A stretch of DNA of 18,700 nt from Zancudomyces culisetae. Its lineage: Eukaryota > Kickxellomycota > Harpellomycetes > Harpellales > Legeriomycetaceae. This document shows, in pieces, positions 1 to 9,795 of this stretch. Where the stretch lies: positions 1 through 18,700 of the forward strand of contig LSSK01000864.1 of the NCBI GenBank assembly GCA_001969505.1, in the 5' to 3' direction. The translations under genes were made by a program, and so were the position numbers. The notes under the pieces are model-generated. The model worked only from the letters and a program-made list of their open reading frames with translations, was not told where the DNA came from and did no database searches. Numbering within the stretch: position 1 is the first letter of the stretch; every line of letters begins with the position of its first letter.

Positions 1-40
1 GTCATCATGCTCTCCTGCCCACTATATGACAATTTTTTGT

Positions 41-98
41 CGTGTAGTGAAAATACTTAACGTCCTACTTGGTAACTTTCGCTACCAAGTACTACACG
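41..98. repeat. Nested inverted repeat (possible hairpin)
   Basis: The inner arms TACTTGGTA (66-74) and TACCAAGTA (83-91) are perfect 9-base complements around an 8-base loop. The outer arms CGTGTAGT (41-48) and ACTACACG (91-98) are perfect 8-base complements, sharing one base with the inner 3' arm. Folded as RNA this gives a stem with a bulge on the 5' side only. The composition is less AT-rich than the surroundings. It may be the edge of a structured RNA or the 3' UTR of a gene to the left; its function is unknown. Confidence 0.5.
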
Positions 99-251
99 GG
101 ACGGGTCAATTTCAATAATATATAAATTTATTATACTATTATTTATCTGTGGAAAAGGACAATTTATTAATTAATTCACAATAAACATATTTATACTATT
201 ACTATAAAATACATCTATTAAACTAACCAATAAAATTGGGACAACTCTTCA

Positions 252-281
252 GTATAGTTTACTATACGACATTTTGTTAAC
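252..281. repeat. Palindrome-plus-tail repeat, copy 1
   Basis: The inverted repeat GTATAGT / ACTATAC (252-258 and 261-267, 2-base spacer) runs directly into GACATTTTGTTAAC (268-281). A second copy in the same orientation lies at 622-651. A looser match to the tail without the palindrome is seen near 23-38. Confidence 0.45.
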
Positions 282-621
282 GAATTTGTATATTTATATA
301 GAAAATCCGTTTATTTAATAGTTATGTTGGTTTTTAGGGATATAAGTGGCGTAGAATCTACTTGTGGCTTCGATTAATGGGCTCACTTAATCCGTTCTAA
401 TGATCTTAAAAATATCTACTAATGGCTAAATATTGCAAACTCTTAGTATATGTGTTTATTTTCTAAAAAAGATAAGATAAGAACCAAAAATTACTATCGA
501 AATTTCTCACTAAAAAAACCTAACAAAAAATTGCCAAGGAAAAAAGAGTCCAATTTCTAAAATAATTTTGATTACGTATTTCCATTGAATTTCTTCAATT
601 TCCATACACTATTTTTATAAA

Positions 622-651
622 GTATAAAATATTATACGACATTTTTTTAAC
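622..651. repeat. Palindrome-plus-tail repeat, copy 2
   Basis: The inverted repeat GTATAA / TTATAC (622-627 and 632-637, 4-base spacer) is followed by GACATTTTTTTAAC (638-651). The shared 19-base core (633-651 against 263-281) differs at one position. Weak similarity continues for about 20 bases downstream of both copies. Confidence 0.45.
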
Positions 652-839
652 TAGCTTGAGTATTATATGATTCTAAGCACTTTGTTTTGTATTCCAGGTA
701 TTTCATTGGTTGGAATTTGGTTAGTGCAATTTGGAAAGAAAGAGAATACATTTGTAATCTACACTTTAACTAGCCTTACACAATTCAAATACATCATAAA
801 GACTACAAACAGAAGAAAGAACTAAAAAAAAAACAAAAG

Positions 840-2759
840 CTAGGATAAATGATTCTTGATTTCAGATAAAAAATTATTTCTGTCAAACAAAAGTAGCAGC
901 ATTTTTACAATATTGTGTTGCCAATAATACTGTACAACTCCCTGCACAAGACTATCTGCTAGATCATCTTTCTTTTTGTTGGAGTTAAAGTATTCAACAA
1001 ACCTTATGGCATCCTCGGTGTGTTTGTCACAGCGGTTAGAACTGTCTGAATATACATCGAATAGAGAGGGAGAGTTTTGTTGGGAAATTATAGGTTTTAG
1101 TAGCATCAAAACTTCGGGAGACAAAACAGCTCCATATTTTTGATACACCTGAAGCACAGCATCATCTCCATACACAACCACATCATCAAACGTAGCACTG
1201 GAGGCAACATGTGTCTTTGACAAGAAGTTATTTGCAAGTTCTACAGCAGTTCTCTTTTTGTAAGTGTAGTTTGATATAGCGCGATCTCTACTCTTTGTGC
1301 CAGACATGATCCCACATGCACTGCTCACGTTTGCTGGAAGGATGCTACTGATTAATCGATGCTCTCTCACATTTTTGTTAGTAATCATATTCGAAAATAT
1401 AATTGCCTCAACCATACCATTGATGATGGCCGCATTCAGAACGGTACTACCCCTACCAAATCGATACATTTGTCTCTCAACAATAACGTTTTTAAACAAA
1501 AAGTCGTCTTCAAGAATTTTTTTTGATAGAAAATCCCGTATTTTCAATGCTAAGAACAATGGATCAAATGTAGCATTTTCAAGAAGTTCAATTTTTTCCC
1601 ATTTTTTTATTTCTAGTGTGTTGGTTAATTCAATAAAAGCCAGATTTTTGTATCCCACATCAACTGATATTAGTTCCCGTGAAATGTAATGTGAATACAC
1701 AAAAGTAGCCATATCAAAGAGTTCTTTAGTTTGCAAGTTGTCTAGTAAATTTAAATTTGTATCAACCAGCTTAGCGTACTTTAAATACTGGTTTCTTTCA
1801 TTTTCTTTTATAGCTGCATTTGTATCTTTGTTACTCCCTGAGCCGTTGGCACTCATATGATTTTTTATTCTCGAAAAAAATCTCGCAAACGCCAGGCTTT
1901 TGGCCTTATCGATATTCGTGACTAAACTTTGCCTTCGCTCACTTTTTAGCCCGGAGGCCAAAAAGCCACATGCCTTCAATACGCCTCCCATTTCTTCGCT
2001 AGTAAGATTATCCAATAAATTGGCGCTATTTGCTTTTTTTTTTACTCTTTGAGCAACCTTCCCTGTGTTTTCAGTCGTTGTGCTTTTTGTTACTCTTGGT
2101 TTTCGTGTTTTCGTCTTTATTTCGACTTCTTTGTTATCGCCTGGTATTTCTTGGCTCTGGTTGGTGCTACAAGGATCTTCAGCATCACAGTTTTTCTTTT
2201 TTCGGCTCCTTTTTGGCTTACTGACTTTTTCCAAGGTCAACTTTTCCAATTCAATCACGATCTTATCCACATCCTCGCCCGCGGTATTCTCTGTAGTTTT
2301 TACTTTGTTCGATTTTCTGCGTGTTGATCTACTAAGTTTATTTTGATCATTATCGATTGTATTTTCAGTGTGTTCTCCCTTGACGATAGAGACAGAGGTA
2401 TCCAGTACCATTGAAGCCCTCAAATACTTTGTCATTCTGCTCGTTTGATTATCTTTTGGATTTGTTTTCTCCGTAAAATTGTTTAGGGATGTGGAATATT
2501 TAGCCTGCTCTACACTTTTTTCTTTGTGGGGTTTTCCTATTTTCTTTGCTGTTAGTATTTGATGCGATTAATTTTAATTGAAATTTGTCCTAAGCCAAGG
2601 GTCTATCGCTGCTTTGCGTAATTTGGCACCAAAGGTGTTGTGAAACTGACAGATTCTCTTACCTTTTCTGGTCGCCGAGTATTGCTTGATTACCGTTGAT
2701 CCAAGACACTTAATTGTTGTGGGATTTTTGATTCCCACGCACCAATGTAAATTATACAT
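840..2759 (-). CDS. CCE1: Mitochondrial Holliday-junction resolvase, Cce1/Ydc2 family
   Basis: Spliced as complement(840..2536, 2663..2759), this encodes about 597 aa. Enzymes of this family cut four-way DNA junctions in mitochondria and help mtDNA molecules segregate. The RNase H-like core is visible: SVDVGYKN (Asp about 325), VIVERQ (Glu about 386) and KKKDDLAD near the C-terminus (Asp about 556, 557, 560). These are the acidic residues expected for metal-dependent cleavage. A SAP-like helical segment (NLLDNLTSEEMGGVLKACG) precedes the core at about 204-222. Between the first exon and SAP lies a Lys/Thr/Glu-rich, probably disordered stretch, which makes the protein longer than the yeast reference (about 350 aa). 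The largest uninterrupted frame starts at an internal Met (2435). However, the frame is open upstream of it, and a good intron joins it to a short exon starting at 2759 whose peptide is poor in acidic residues, as expected for a mitochondrial presequence. The core is certain to family level; the 5' exon is inferred. Confidence 0.85.
2537..2662 (-). other. Intron in CCE1 (two possible acceptors)
   Basis: On the minus strand the donor is AAAG|GTAAGA at 2662. A perfect TACTAAC branch site (2557-2551) is followed by two AGs, one ending at 2549 (directly after the branch site) and one at 2537 (AAAATAG). Both are in phase 1 and both remove the in-frame TAA at 2576-2574. I prefer 2537 because an AG touching the branch site is usually skipped outside Yarrowia-like lineages. 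The choice changes the protein by four residues. Confidence 0.75.
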
Positions 2760-3180
2760 TACTAGTCTTTTTTTTCGTTTTATTTTTCACTATATCCCTT
2801 TATATTACTGTAATCTTTCATTTTATTTATTTTTTGACCAATTCTTCAATTAAATCAATTAAATCAATCTTTTACAAGAAAATATGAATTCTTTCACGCT
2901 AGCTGATTTGGCAAGATAATCAAGACTAAAAAACTAAACCAATCAAAATTTGTTTTCTTGAATCAAACTTCCAGTTTTAGCATTTAGATTAATCCTCCCC
3001 CCCAACTCGTCCATTTTATTGTCTTTTTGAATTAATTTATTTGTGTTAATTCGGCCAAAATAGGGTGTGTAAATAACTAATTAGTGTTAATAATATATTT
3101 TCGGCTTTTCAAGCCATTGCTTAAAAAACGTTGATTGCGTAAATAATTAAAGAGTTCAAAAAACGGAAGCTTGTAGATGC
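2760..3180. other. Intergenic region between CCE1 and the channel gene
   Basis: This stretch lies between two minus-strand genes, so it should hold the 3' end of the channel mRNA and the CCE1 promoter. It is AT-rich, with a T-rich tract just upstream of the CCE1 start (2765-2790), a short direct repeat of AATTAAATC (about 2848-2868) and a C7 run near 2997. No ORF worth reporting is seen. Confidence 0.5.
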
Positions 3181-5732
3181 TTATGGATATGTAGTTCTAT
3201 TCAACTCCAAACTACCATCATCATTAAATGCTACATCCGAGCAGTTTATATTGCCCAAGGTTATCATTTTTTTGTCAAGCTCGCCATAAAGATCAGATGT
3301 TACAGGAAGGTCTGTTTTTGGTACCCATATCTCTGTGCAGCAGCAGTCCTGATATGCTGGATTAGCGATTGCCTTTGCATCTTCCTTTTCAAATTTATCC
3401 TCTGAGATAGGCGAGTCTTTAGTGCGCAAAATATCTTCTACGTCTACAGAGAACATCCCGGTATCTTTTTTACGCGCGGCCATCGAAGATACATACCTTT
3501 TTACTAAAGGAATCTTTCTTAAATGTTCTGGAAGTTTGGGACACGCAGCTTCGGAGTACTTGATTCTAGGATACAAGTTTTTCTTCATGTATGAATGACT
3601 AAATCCCGTCAACACAAGCCCAACCACTAATATTATCGCTTTTCCAATTATCCCAGCTAGCGTTAGTTCCGACTTTCCAATGGCCCAAAATATCATCATC
3701 AGCTGGAATACATACAAAGAAAACCATTTATGAGCCAGCATTTTTATTGCATACCTACCACCAATATTGAAGGACTTTGGATTCATAACATACATAAAGT
3801 TGTACTTTGTCACAACCAAATGTAGCCCAAAATAGATCAGTGCCACAAATGGAACTAAAGGACAAACAACACTGTAGATCATTCCCAGGAAAAAAATAAA
3901 CGAAACCGTTGGAATCGACATTCCCATACTAAAACCTCGAGGCTCCCTCATCCGCATCTCCTCTCTTGGTGTTCTTGTTTTCGGTGATTTTTTTAAAGAT
4001 GAAAAGATAATATTCACGCTCTGAAATAAACTGCTTCCGGAAGAGTAGAACGCAGAAATCATGATATATAGTATAAAGAATTGGCTGTTTTCAATTGCAC
4101 CATACACCAGCTTTGTGAGCCCCACATTTATATTTTTGTGAAGACTGGTAACTGTTAACCAAATTGTTCCCGAAACCAAATACACAAAAAACACATTGAA
4201 TATCAAATATGCGAAATATTTGTCCACCAATCTTTTTTCAATGTTCAGCATCAATGGGTGTCTTTCATATTTGATTATCGCCCTCAACATAAACGGAAGT
4301 ATTTGTGAAAAATAATACATCACAAATGTTGGAACCAACCCTTCTATTCCCCACTGAATAAGCGCCGGTAATTTCTTAACAAACGAAAACGCACCGAGAT
4401 TCTGCAAACTATACAGGGAAGCCAGTCCAGATACAAAACTTGTTGGGATAGACCAAAATAGGATCAAAAGCACACAGACAATAGTTCCAATGTGTCTTTT
4501 TGTCAGAAGCTCTCGATAGGTGACATTTAGATTCCTCCAGTTGATTGCATGAGAAGAGGAATCTGTATATCGCATGTGACTAAGAGTCTCTCGTCCCAAA
4601 ATATGTGATTTTTTCATCACAAATTTATGCGCTGAAGCGATATTTCGAAACACAATAACTGCGGACATAGTGTTTTGTTGAGCGTACAGGTTGTCGATTT
4701 CTGTTTTTATATCGGTGTTAATATCTACAATACTCTCAGCCAATACACTTATCTCTCTCAACCTATCACTACGAATCGAGAAATCGTTCTTCTCGGGATT
4801 ATCCTTTCTGTATTTGAACTCATCTCTGGCTACTGATGTAAGAGCATTTTCGAGTTTTTCTTGTACGATATCTCTCATTTCAGTAAAAGTTTCAATTTCA
4901 ATCGCTGATTTTAGCATATATACATCATCGACATCGTCGACATTGTTTGCTGCCAGATCTGCCATTGTAAGTTCAGTTCCCCTTTCGTTGGGCAATCCAC
5001 TTACCAACACTGGATATAGCCCATCTTTTAATTTTTCGACTTTGTTTTTCAGATACCACTGACGAATCTTGATGGCTTCCTTTGCAAAAACGTAATTTGA
5101 TGCTATTACTGAAACTATTAATTTTAACATTATACATATTCTAGCTAAATCTATAATATACTTTTTTTTTTGTATGTACGTATGTGTGGGTTTCATATGC
5201 AAGTAATAAAATATTCTTTATGTAAAGATTTCCTGCCCGGCTAATAATTAAATAAATTATTTTTTAAAAGTATAGATTTACCTGAATACACCAGAGCAAA
5301 TATGCTCTCCAGATACACACTATTTGAGCCAACTTGTATATTGTTGATGGAAAGCTTATCCAATCCTTTGCCATTTGCACCATTAAAATAGTAAATGGGG
5401 ACTAAAACCGCTAAGGAGAGACAGGATATAGCTATAAATATAATAATGTTCAGCTCCAGGTTATATAAATACATGTATCCATCCGGTCCAGCTGTCTTTA
5501 TATATCGTTTATCTGGTACCACTAGCAATGGCAATATCCAGCTTAGAAACCCTTTTGGTAACTCTTTAATTCTTTCTTGGAGTCTTCCAAAATGTAGTTT
5601 TGGGGTATATATGTATATCTTTTTCTCCCTGTAATAACAGAACAGCAGAAAGTATGCCAAAAAGAATAGTAGACACACAACTAGTTGTGTGAAAAATACA
5701 CCCAAATCTGGGTGATCAAATAATACATCCAT
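3181..5732 (-). CDS. CSC1/OSCA/TMEM63-family membrane channel (RSN1/PHM7 type)
   Basis: Spliced as complement(3181..5150, 5282..5732), this encodes 806 aa, close to the length of yeast Csc1. The family forms osmo- or mechanosensitive calcium-permeable channels. Exon 1 has the typical N-terminus: a first membrane helix (LGVFFTQLVVCLLFFLAYFL), then LSWILPLLVVPDKRYIKTAG, D-x-YM-x-L-x-x-LE and the conserved LDKLSINNI. Exon 2 supplies a further N-terminal helix ending in IRQW, a cytosolic domain containing LVSGLPNERG (a family signature) and a Gln-less helical stretch, then the block of seven or so hydrophobic helices (about residues 370-690). One of these contains PTVSFIFFLGMIYSVVCPLV. The tail carries the usual IW-P motif, preceded by three adjacent cysteines (codons 3337-3345). 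Membership of the family is certain. Which yeast paralogue (CSC1, RSN1, PHM7) is closest cannot be settled by eye, so no symbol is given. Confidence 0.93.
5151..5281 (-). other. Intron in the channel gene
   Basis: On the minus strand the donor is TTCAG|GTAAAT at 5281 and the acceptor is ATTATAG ending at 5151, in phase 1. It joins LVYS to DLARICIM and restores a full helix of about 30 residues before IRQ, the spacing expected in the family. Without splicing, exon 1 ends 13 codons later at a stop. No clear TACTAAC branch site is seen. Confidence 0.8.
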
Positions 5733-7050
5733 GAATATACTAGTTTTCCTATTTGTATTATCGTTATGAAAAATATACTTCTAGTTTAGTATGCTACAAA
5801 TCTGTCCTGATAGAGGAAGGATAGTTGCATACCTTTTAAATACGTTAATACTTTGTTTTAATATCTTGACCGATACTCGTCTTAGTGAAAATCTCTTAAA
5901 GGTAGTTTTGATGTTACAATCTCTCTATACCTTGATTCTCTTAAATGAGCTGATAATATTCTTTTGATAAAAAAATGCTTTTGTCCTTTTTTAAGAGAAA
6001 ATGTAAAGTTAAATTAATTTTTATATAAATCAGTTCCAAATACATTTTCGAGAAGAGTATCAAAAAAAAGGGAACCAACTGATCTCAATCGACCCATCAG
6101 CGAAGACAGTCCCTTATTTTACGGATTTTTTTCTGTGGTGATGTGAACTGGTAAATTAAAGTGGTAATACGAAATAAACTGGAGTCCCATCCAACACTTA
6201 AAATATCCGTCATTTTGGAATTATACCAAGACTGATTTCTGTGCGTTAATATTTATAGCTATACGCTCATTCATCTGTCATTACAAATGTCGGTCTAACA
6301 AACTTGCACTATATTAATAACGTGAGCGGATTCGTGCGTCATTGTTTTAGGAAATTGAGTACAAATCGATCTATAACTTTATTCTCCACTTAAATTGCTC
6401 CGTTATCCACCAAGATTATGTTTGCATAAAAATGGAAACGTAAATATCTGGACTTGGAAATTAAATGTGTACCAAACAAACAGTCTCTCAGCAAATAGGG
6501 TAGGAAAAAACCCCGAGGCAGCAAAATAACACCCTTTTGTGCTAAAGAGTCCTCGTTTCGCTCCACTATATTCACACATTTACAAAATCTGCTGCAAAAA
6601 GAAAAAGAAATGAAATTTGAGTGAAATGGAAAAGAAAGGGGGAGGGAGAGTGTCAAAACCTGGCTTTGCATGATAAACACATAAGTGTTTGTTTTTCAAG
6701 TTAAGTGGTGTCTATTTAACTAAGCTCTCATAAAATCTACTTCTCTAGGGCTAAAAATGGCTAACTATGTTGATCATGAATACTTGGCTTTTTCTACCAA
6801 AAAAAACAAAAACAGATAATGTTTCATTCTTTTTCCCTAATTTTGTCTGTTTTTCCTTATTCTCTCAGTCTATATGAAATTCAAAGGTCACTCATTTCTT
6901 TGTAAAAACGTAGATCGGCTTTGTATTAAAATAAATACCACTGAGCAATCTCTACCTGAAAAAGGGGTTATGCCTGTTTCACAGAGAGTGCGGAGGGGGG
7001 GATATAAACATTGAGGTGGAGTGCGGTGGTGGGGTATGAAGAAATATGAT

Positions 7051-7088
7051 GTGATACGGTGTGATACGGTGTCATACGGCGTGATATT
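7051..7088. repeat. 10-base minisatellite
   Basis: Two perfect units of GTGATACGGT (7051-7060, 7061-7070) are followed by GTCATACGGC (7071-7080) and a partial, degenerate GTGATATT. Short tandem repeats of this kind are common in yeast intergenic DNA. Confidence 0.8.
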
Positions 7089-7426
7089 ATAGGTGTTAAA
7101 CATTCTCATCGTCTACGCAAAGCATTCACAAACACGCAGGTTGCTTATTTTTTTTTGTGAGGAGATACCAAGATGATGAGGCTGGTGTTTCACTAGTAAA
7201 AATAACATAGAACTGGTATGTTTTTTCCGTCTTATCAACCTCGTCCTCTGTTTCTTATCAATGCTATATTGAATTTGTTTTTATATTGGTGTTAAATTGG
7301 TTTCAGGCATTAACATTGAATCTCGCTTTCATTTGTGGGTAATTTGCACACTATTAGTTTTTTTTTGCTTGATGAGTTTAAATAAATAAATATCAAAACA
7401 CTAAAAATAACAATCCTATGTAACAT

Positions 7427-7639
7427 CTAACCAATGAATGATCCTTCTAGAGACTCCATATCCTCCGGGTGTTGGTTGGTATATTCATTTGCTATTAAAA
7501 ACCTGAATGGAAAAATTAAAATATGAATCAACTGGTAAATTGTGGAGAAGCATCTGAAAAGGAGGAGGTTGGAAATTTTCCAATAATTGGTTTTTAGGGT
7601 GTATCTCAAGGCCAAAGAGACAATTGAACTATTTCCCAT
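7427..7639 (-). other. Doubtful 70-aa ORF
   Basis: It would encode a protein starting MGNSSIVSLALRY and ending NEYTNQHPEDMESLEGSFIG. The C-terminal 24 codons look coding, and they follow a possible acceptor (TTTTTCCATTCAG ending at 7502 on the minus strand), so this could be the last exon of a spliced gene. An overlapping frame of similar length is open in the same stretch, which lowers confidence. I recognise no family. Confidence 0.15.
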
Positions 7640-8065
7640 TTGCTATATGCTATAGCAGATATCTTTTTAATTAATACTGTATATCCGTTTAATAATGGGG
7701 AAAAAATAACTGTAAAATCGGTTTATACCACTACAGGTTGTATAGCTGGGTTAATTAATTTAAAAAAATATAGATTCTGGTGAAAAACAACCGTCTTCTG
7801 CCTTCACTGTGCAGACAACCTGCTTTAGACATTATTGAAAGCTAGGTGATCTGTATTGGAATCACTCAAAGTTATTCATTAATATTGGTAATATACCTGT
7901 ACCACTGTATTGTTGTATAGAGCAATTTGTATTTAAGCCGACCAGAAAGAAATTCGACAATAATCCAAGGCAACCTAATCAACACATCATCCTTTGGATT
8001 TACATATAGAACCAATATTTAATATATTGACATATACTCTAACAATCTAGACTAACCTTGAGCGC

Positions 8066-8072
8066 TATAAAA
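8066..8072 (+). promoter_or_regulatory. TATA box of the first small secreted gene
   Basis: TATAAAA lies 50-56 bases upstream of the ATG at 8122, in an otherwise mixed sequence. If used, it predicts a very short 5' leader. A TATA box suits a regulated rather than housekeeping gene. Confidence 0.45.
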
Positions 8073-8121
8073 CTCACTAGAACTTATCGCTTTATTCTAA
8101 TTTTGACACTAAGTATAAACA

Positions 8122-8520
8122 ATGTTTGGATCACGCTATTTAAGAGTAATTGTAGCATTTCTGGCACTAATATATGGGTGCTATAGCAAAAGCGTGGAGA
8201 TCACAAATGGAATGCGAGCAGGTGCAGCTAGTACCACCGCAGGGTCGACATCCACTTTGACACTTGATCTTTATTCATATTATGATTTTGTAGGAACACA
8301 CTCAACCATGACACTTAAACCAAATCAATGTTATGAAGTACCAGGATCACTATCTGCCAAATTTAATGGAGGAGTACCTGGAAAAGGGTACATGATGCTT
8401 TGTACCGATATGTTATGTAGAGGATTGTGTGCACTTAGAACCAGGGCTGACTGGTATTATCCAAACAACCTTATTTATGATGCTGGTGCTCCAGTATACT
8501 CAGCAAAATGGTTCGCCTAG
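8122..8520 (+). CDS. Small secreted beta/gamma-crystallin-like protein, copy A
   Basis: A 132-aa intronless gene. Residues 1-22 form a signal peptide (basic start, hydrophobic VIVAFLALIYGC, likely cleavage after CYS). The mature part has four cysteines (70, 94, 99, 103; C-x23-C-x4-C-x3-C), enough for two disulfides. Two Greek-key-like halves are visible: about 46-81, with an aromatic-rich strand (LYSYYDFVG) ending SAKF, and about 90-131 (YMMLCTD) ending SAKWF. An aromatic strand, a following Gly and a terminal Ser in each half are typical of beta/gamma-crystallin folds. An in-frame TAA two codons upstream supports the start. The second copy at 9796 has its cysteines at the same positions. Function is unknown: it could be a cell-wall, stress or antagonistic secreted protein. 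Some yeast killer proteins share this fold but have more cysteines, so no activity is assigned. Confidence 0.82.
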   Translation: MFGSRYLRVIVAFLALIYGCYSKSVEITNGMRAGAASTTAGSTSTLTLDLYSYYDFVGTHSTMTLKPNQCYEVPGSLSAKFNGGVPGKGYMMLCTDMLCRGLCALRTRADWYYPNNLIYDAGAPVYSAKWFA

Positions 8521-8628
8521 GTCTTAGAGTTATAAAAAGATCCCATTCTACGGAACCGTTTATATCTTTTTATTTTTTTCTAGTTTGCCATAAACTTATA
8601 TTTGCCAATAGCTATTCTCATAAGTAGA

Positions 8629-8660
8629 TAAATAAATAAATAAACAAATAAATAAATAAT
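8629..8660. repeat. AAAT microsatellite
   Basis: About eight units of (A)ATAA with one interruption (AAAC), about 110 bases past the stop codon of copy A. It may supply A-rich positioning signals for polyadenylation. Confidence 0.75.
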
Positions 8661-9676
8661 TTAACTTTTTGCAATTTGAGTTGGGCTCTGGTTTTTTCTC
8701 AGGGTGTTAATATGTGTATACCAATACAGATCATGTATAAAAATGTGCATATGACGAACCCTTGATAAGTTTCGAAAATTTTTATTTCTGAATCTTGCCT
8801 TAACTAGATTCTGACTTACATGTACTGCAGTTTAGGCGTGGTACGAATATTCGTACGTTTGTTCTTGAAGTTAACGCTGTTTTAATAATCAAACCGAGCG
8901 ATGGTGATATTTTCAAGTATGAAATGAAAGGATGTTTAATGGTAAAACCAACCATCACAACACTTCTTTCTCTATTTTCTTTAACATTCTTTTTCACTCT
9001 CTTGTTTCCTCCTATTCTTAACCACTTTTTCAGTAGCTAAAATGTACAAACTAAAATACATCACAGCCTAAAAGCTAAAGAATATAAATATTGTAAAATA
9101 GTAATATGCTTGAACTCGAAAAAAAACTAATTAAATGCACAATTTGTTAGTGATTTATTTAGCGCTCCTGTTTTAAAAGAACAATGGATCCATTGTTACT
9201 ACTGAGCATATTTGTCGAATCAAATCTTACAGTGCAGCTACGCGAGTTGTGCCTTTCTCCATTTTTAGCAAAATGGTATCTTGTCTTACAATTTAATTAA
9301 CTTATTCTGGTGCCATTGGCGAGCTATAATGCAAATGCTTATTATATTTTCAAAAAAGGGAATATTAGTGGAGTTAAGGTAGTTATTAAGGCCATAGGGT
9401 TATTTACTCAGTAAAGGTTGTAGTGTTGGTATTATTTTTCTGTTTAAAACTATTGTATTTGGCCAAGATAAATAAACTATTTTTTACTAAAAAAAATGCG
9501 GAAGGCTTAGCTCGCTAATCTGTAGGCTAAGTTACAAGAAAGTGGGCTTAAATTATCAACACACTTTATATAACTTTTCAGGTTGGCTAATGGATACTCA
9601 CGCAAAAATAATATTACCAACCTCTTTATTTTATCTTCTACAACGTAAACTGCATTTGTAAAATCTTTGGCAACTT

Positions 9677-9683
9677 TATATAT
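9677..9683 (+). promoter_or_regulatory. Possible TATA box of copy B
   Basis: TATATAT lies about 113 bases before the ATG at 9796, a usual distance for a yeast TATA element. In AT-rich DNA this is weak evidence. Confidence 0.3.
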
Positions 9684-9795
9684 TCACCATATCATACAGC
9701 ATTTCAAAAAGATTAACAATAGACATACCTTTATACAGAACCTCTGTATCCTTTGCTACAAAAAAAAACAATAACGCTTAGATTCTATAGAGATA

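Larger units (their letters stand above)
1..839. other. AT-rich non-coding region left of CCE1, with hairpin and repeats
   Basis: No convincing reading frame is seen on either strand. The right end is the 3' flank of the resolvase gene, with a T-rich stretch just past its stop when read on the minus strand. The left end is less AT-rich and holds a nested inverted repeat (41-98). Two copies of a palindrome followed by a conserved tail lie at 252-281 and 622-651 (separate entries). No tRNA A/B boxes or recognisable snRNA core were found by eye. Confidence 0.6.
5733..8121. other. Long gene-poor region, divergent promoter side
   Basis: About 2.4 kb between the divergent channel gene and the first small secreted gene. 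It has no confident gene. It contains a purine-rich stretch (about 6595-6660), a 10-base minisatellite (7051-7088) and a weak minus-strand ORF (7427-7639). There are A/T runs near 6800-6810 and 7147-7157. The right end carries the TATA box of the secreted gene. No tRNA or other RNA gene was recognised. Confidence 0.5.
8521..9795. other. Region between the two small secreted genes
   Basis: The left part is the 3' flank of copy A, with an AAAT-type microsatellite (8629-8660) in its likely 3' UTR. The rest is AT-rich, with A runs near 9120 and 9489. A 38-codon frame at 9184-9300 ends with a motif resembling that of the flanking proteins (see findings). The right end is the promoter of copy B, with a TATATAT at 9677-9683. 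Confidence 0.5.

Noticed and set aside
5115-5281. Alternative channel-gene acceptor at 5115
   Set aside because: It keeps the frame but removes part of a conserved membrane helix; the 5151 acceptor gives the family's usual spacing.
6390-6680. 96-codon minus-strand ORF
   Set aside because: Its N-terminal half is antisense to a purine-rich tract and the composition is biased; no motif or conserved pattern is seen.
6888-7109. 73-codon minus-strand ORF
   Set aside because: It is largely the translation of the 10-base minisatellite and G-rich DNA.
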